Assembly: GCA_016710435.1 (NCBI GenBank)
Contig: JADJVV010000017.1
Coordinates: 1 to 23,248, forward strand
Source of the DNA: Hyphomicrobiales bacterium
Lineage (GTDB): Bacteria; Pseudomonadota; Alphaproteobacteria; Rhizobiales; Aestuariivirgaceae
Length of the DNA: 23,248 nucleotides
Direction of reading: 5' to 3'
Positions 22,809-23,248 of this stretch are shown here, piece after piece. How positions within the stretch are numbered: position 1 is the stretch's first letter; each line of letters begins with the position of its first letter. Under the pieces are notes generated by a model. That model saw only the letters and a program-made list of their open reading frames with translations, was not told where the DNA came from and searched no databases. A program made the translations under genes and the position numbers.

Positions 22809-23054
22809 ATGACGCCAGCACGAAAACCATTCAGTGCCCGCATCGCTGACCGTGCTAGCCGCCAATCCACAACATCGTGCTGGCAGCGGGATCGAAAGCG
22901 ACAGCACCTACACCGGGGCCGCAGGTCTGCGCCGCCGCCGGCGTATCGGCCCCCTAGGTCAGCTAGCCGACGTGCCGATGAGTTGAGGTATGCGGGCTCG
23001 GGGACGCAGGATCAGGGTCAGGCAGACGGGGTCTATGCTGAACGGGGCAGTTAA
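22809..23054 (+). pseudogene. Possible small gene, probably disrupted, unknown
   Basis: ATG 22809 has a GGGGTGG ribosome-like site at 22798-22804 and an 81-residue open frame. The opening MTPARKPFSARIADRAS and the end ELRYAGSGTQDQGQADGVYA look protein-like. The middle third, however, is Arg/Ser/Pro/Gln-rich with poor codon bias, while other frames there look more natural (for example HNIVLAAGSKATAPTPG from about 22865). This suggests further single-base indels as in the spike gene. No family is recognised. The call is tentative. Confidence 0.3.
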
Positions 23055-23066
23055 ACCAGGCCGCGC

Positions 23067-23248
23067 AATCAGGGCCGTCACTTCAACGATGTTATAAGTG
23101 TGATCGAGTCTGGCGACAAGACTCCGCAGATAGCGTTCACCCGTCCATCCTGGGTGCGCAGAAGCTCGCCAAGGCGTTCTTCGGAACCCTGGACCGGACG
23201 GCGCACATTGATCCCACGGTAGCGGGGCGCGGTCGGTGGGCGACTGTC
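23067..23248 (+). pseudogene. Partial coding sequence at window end with an apparent deletion
   Basis: From 23067 one frame reads NDVISVIESGDKTPQIAF and then degrades after about 23140. A different frame from 23141 continues plausibly as PSILGAQKLAKAFFG, LDRTAHIDPTVAG to the window edge. Adding one C to the CCC at 23140-23142 joins them as an FTPSIL segment. No start is clear: a TAA lies upstream at 23052 in the same frame. The protein runs off the window and is not recognised. Confidence 0.3.

Noticed and set aside
22741..22812. A 23-codon frame overlapping ATG 22809 by ATGA, as a leader peptide
   Set aside because: It lacks a ribosome site and lies in a region with probable sequence errors, so the overlap is not good evidence.

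Overview
This window reads as the virion-structure half of a long-tailed (siphovirus-type) actinobacteriophage or prophage. Supporting points are the high G+C content, GTG/TTG starts, start-stop overlaps of the TGATG and GTGA types, a single strand of tightly packed genes, and the order: small terminase, large terminase, portal, HK97-type protease, capsid, head-tail connectors, major tail protein, tail assembly chaperones, tape measure, minor tail proteins, tail spike. The protein styles suggest a host in the Mycobacteriales (Mycobacterium, Gordonia, Rhodococcus and relatives). That host call is inference; no host gene, integrase, att site, tRNA, CRISPR array or lysis gene is visible. Every supported gene is on the + strand.

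Layout. Positions 73-2004 hold DNA packaging genes (TerS-like, TerL) and a small two-helix membrane protein. Positions 2001-5733 hold the portal, prohead protease and a major capsid protein with an N-terminal coiled-coil delta domain. Positions 5767-6964 form an accessory head segment: a probable Fe(II)/2-oxoglutarate dioxygenase of the aspartyl/asparaginyl beta-hydroxylase type, a small Lys-rich-tailed protein that repeats a 15-residue motif of the protease, and a beta-rich putative decoration protein. Positions 6969-8540 hold four connector/tail-completion genes. The major tail protein gene (8631-9698) is isolated between two hairpin-containing gaps that share a 10-bp repeat. Next come the two tail assembly chaperone frames (9786-10683), joined by a probable +1 frameshift at a site resembling the prfB one, and the tape measure gene (10702-14220) with an embedded metallopeptidase-like segment. 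Positions 14217-21217 carry the baseplate and minor tail genes.

The right end is different. From 21217 a beta-helix tail-spike gene is readable over 1.5 kb only if four single-base insertions are corrected. Positions 22727-23248 continue with broken, weakly coding sequence. This is either low-quality sequence near a contig end or a decaying gene region; the rest of the window shows no such damage.

How the genes work together: TerS/TerL load DNA through the portal into a capsid assembled from the delta-domain capsid protein and matured by the protease. The connector proteins close the head and join it to a tail whose length is set by the tape measure, built with the frameshifted chaperones, and tipped by the minor tail proteins and the spike. 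The least expected components are the dioxygenase in the head operon, the protease-motif echo in the gene overlapping it, the prfB-like frameshift signal, and the hairpin/repeat arrangement around the major tail gene.
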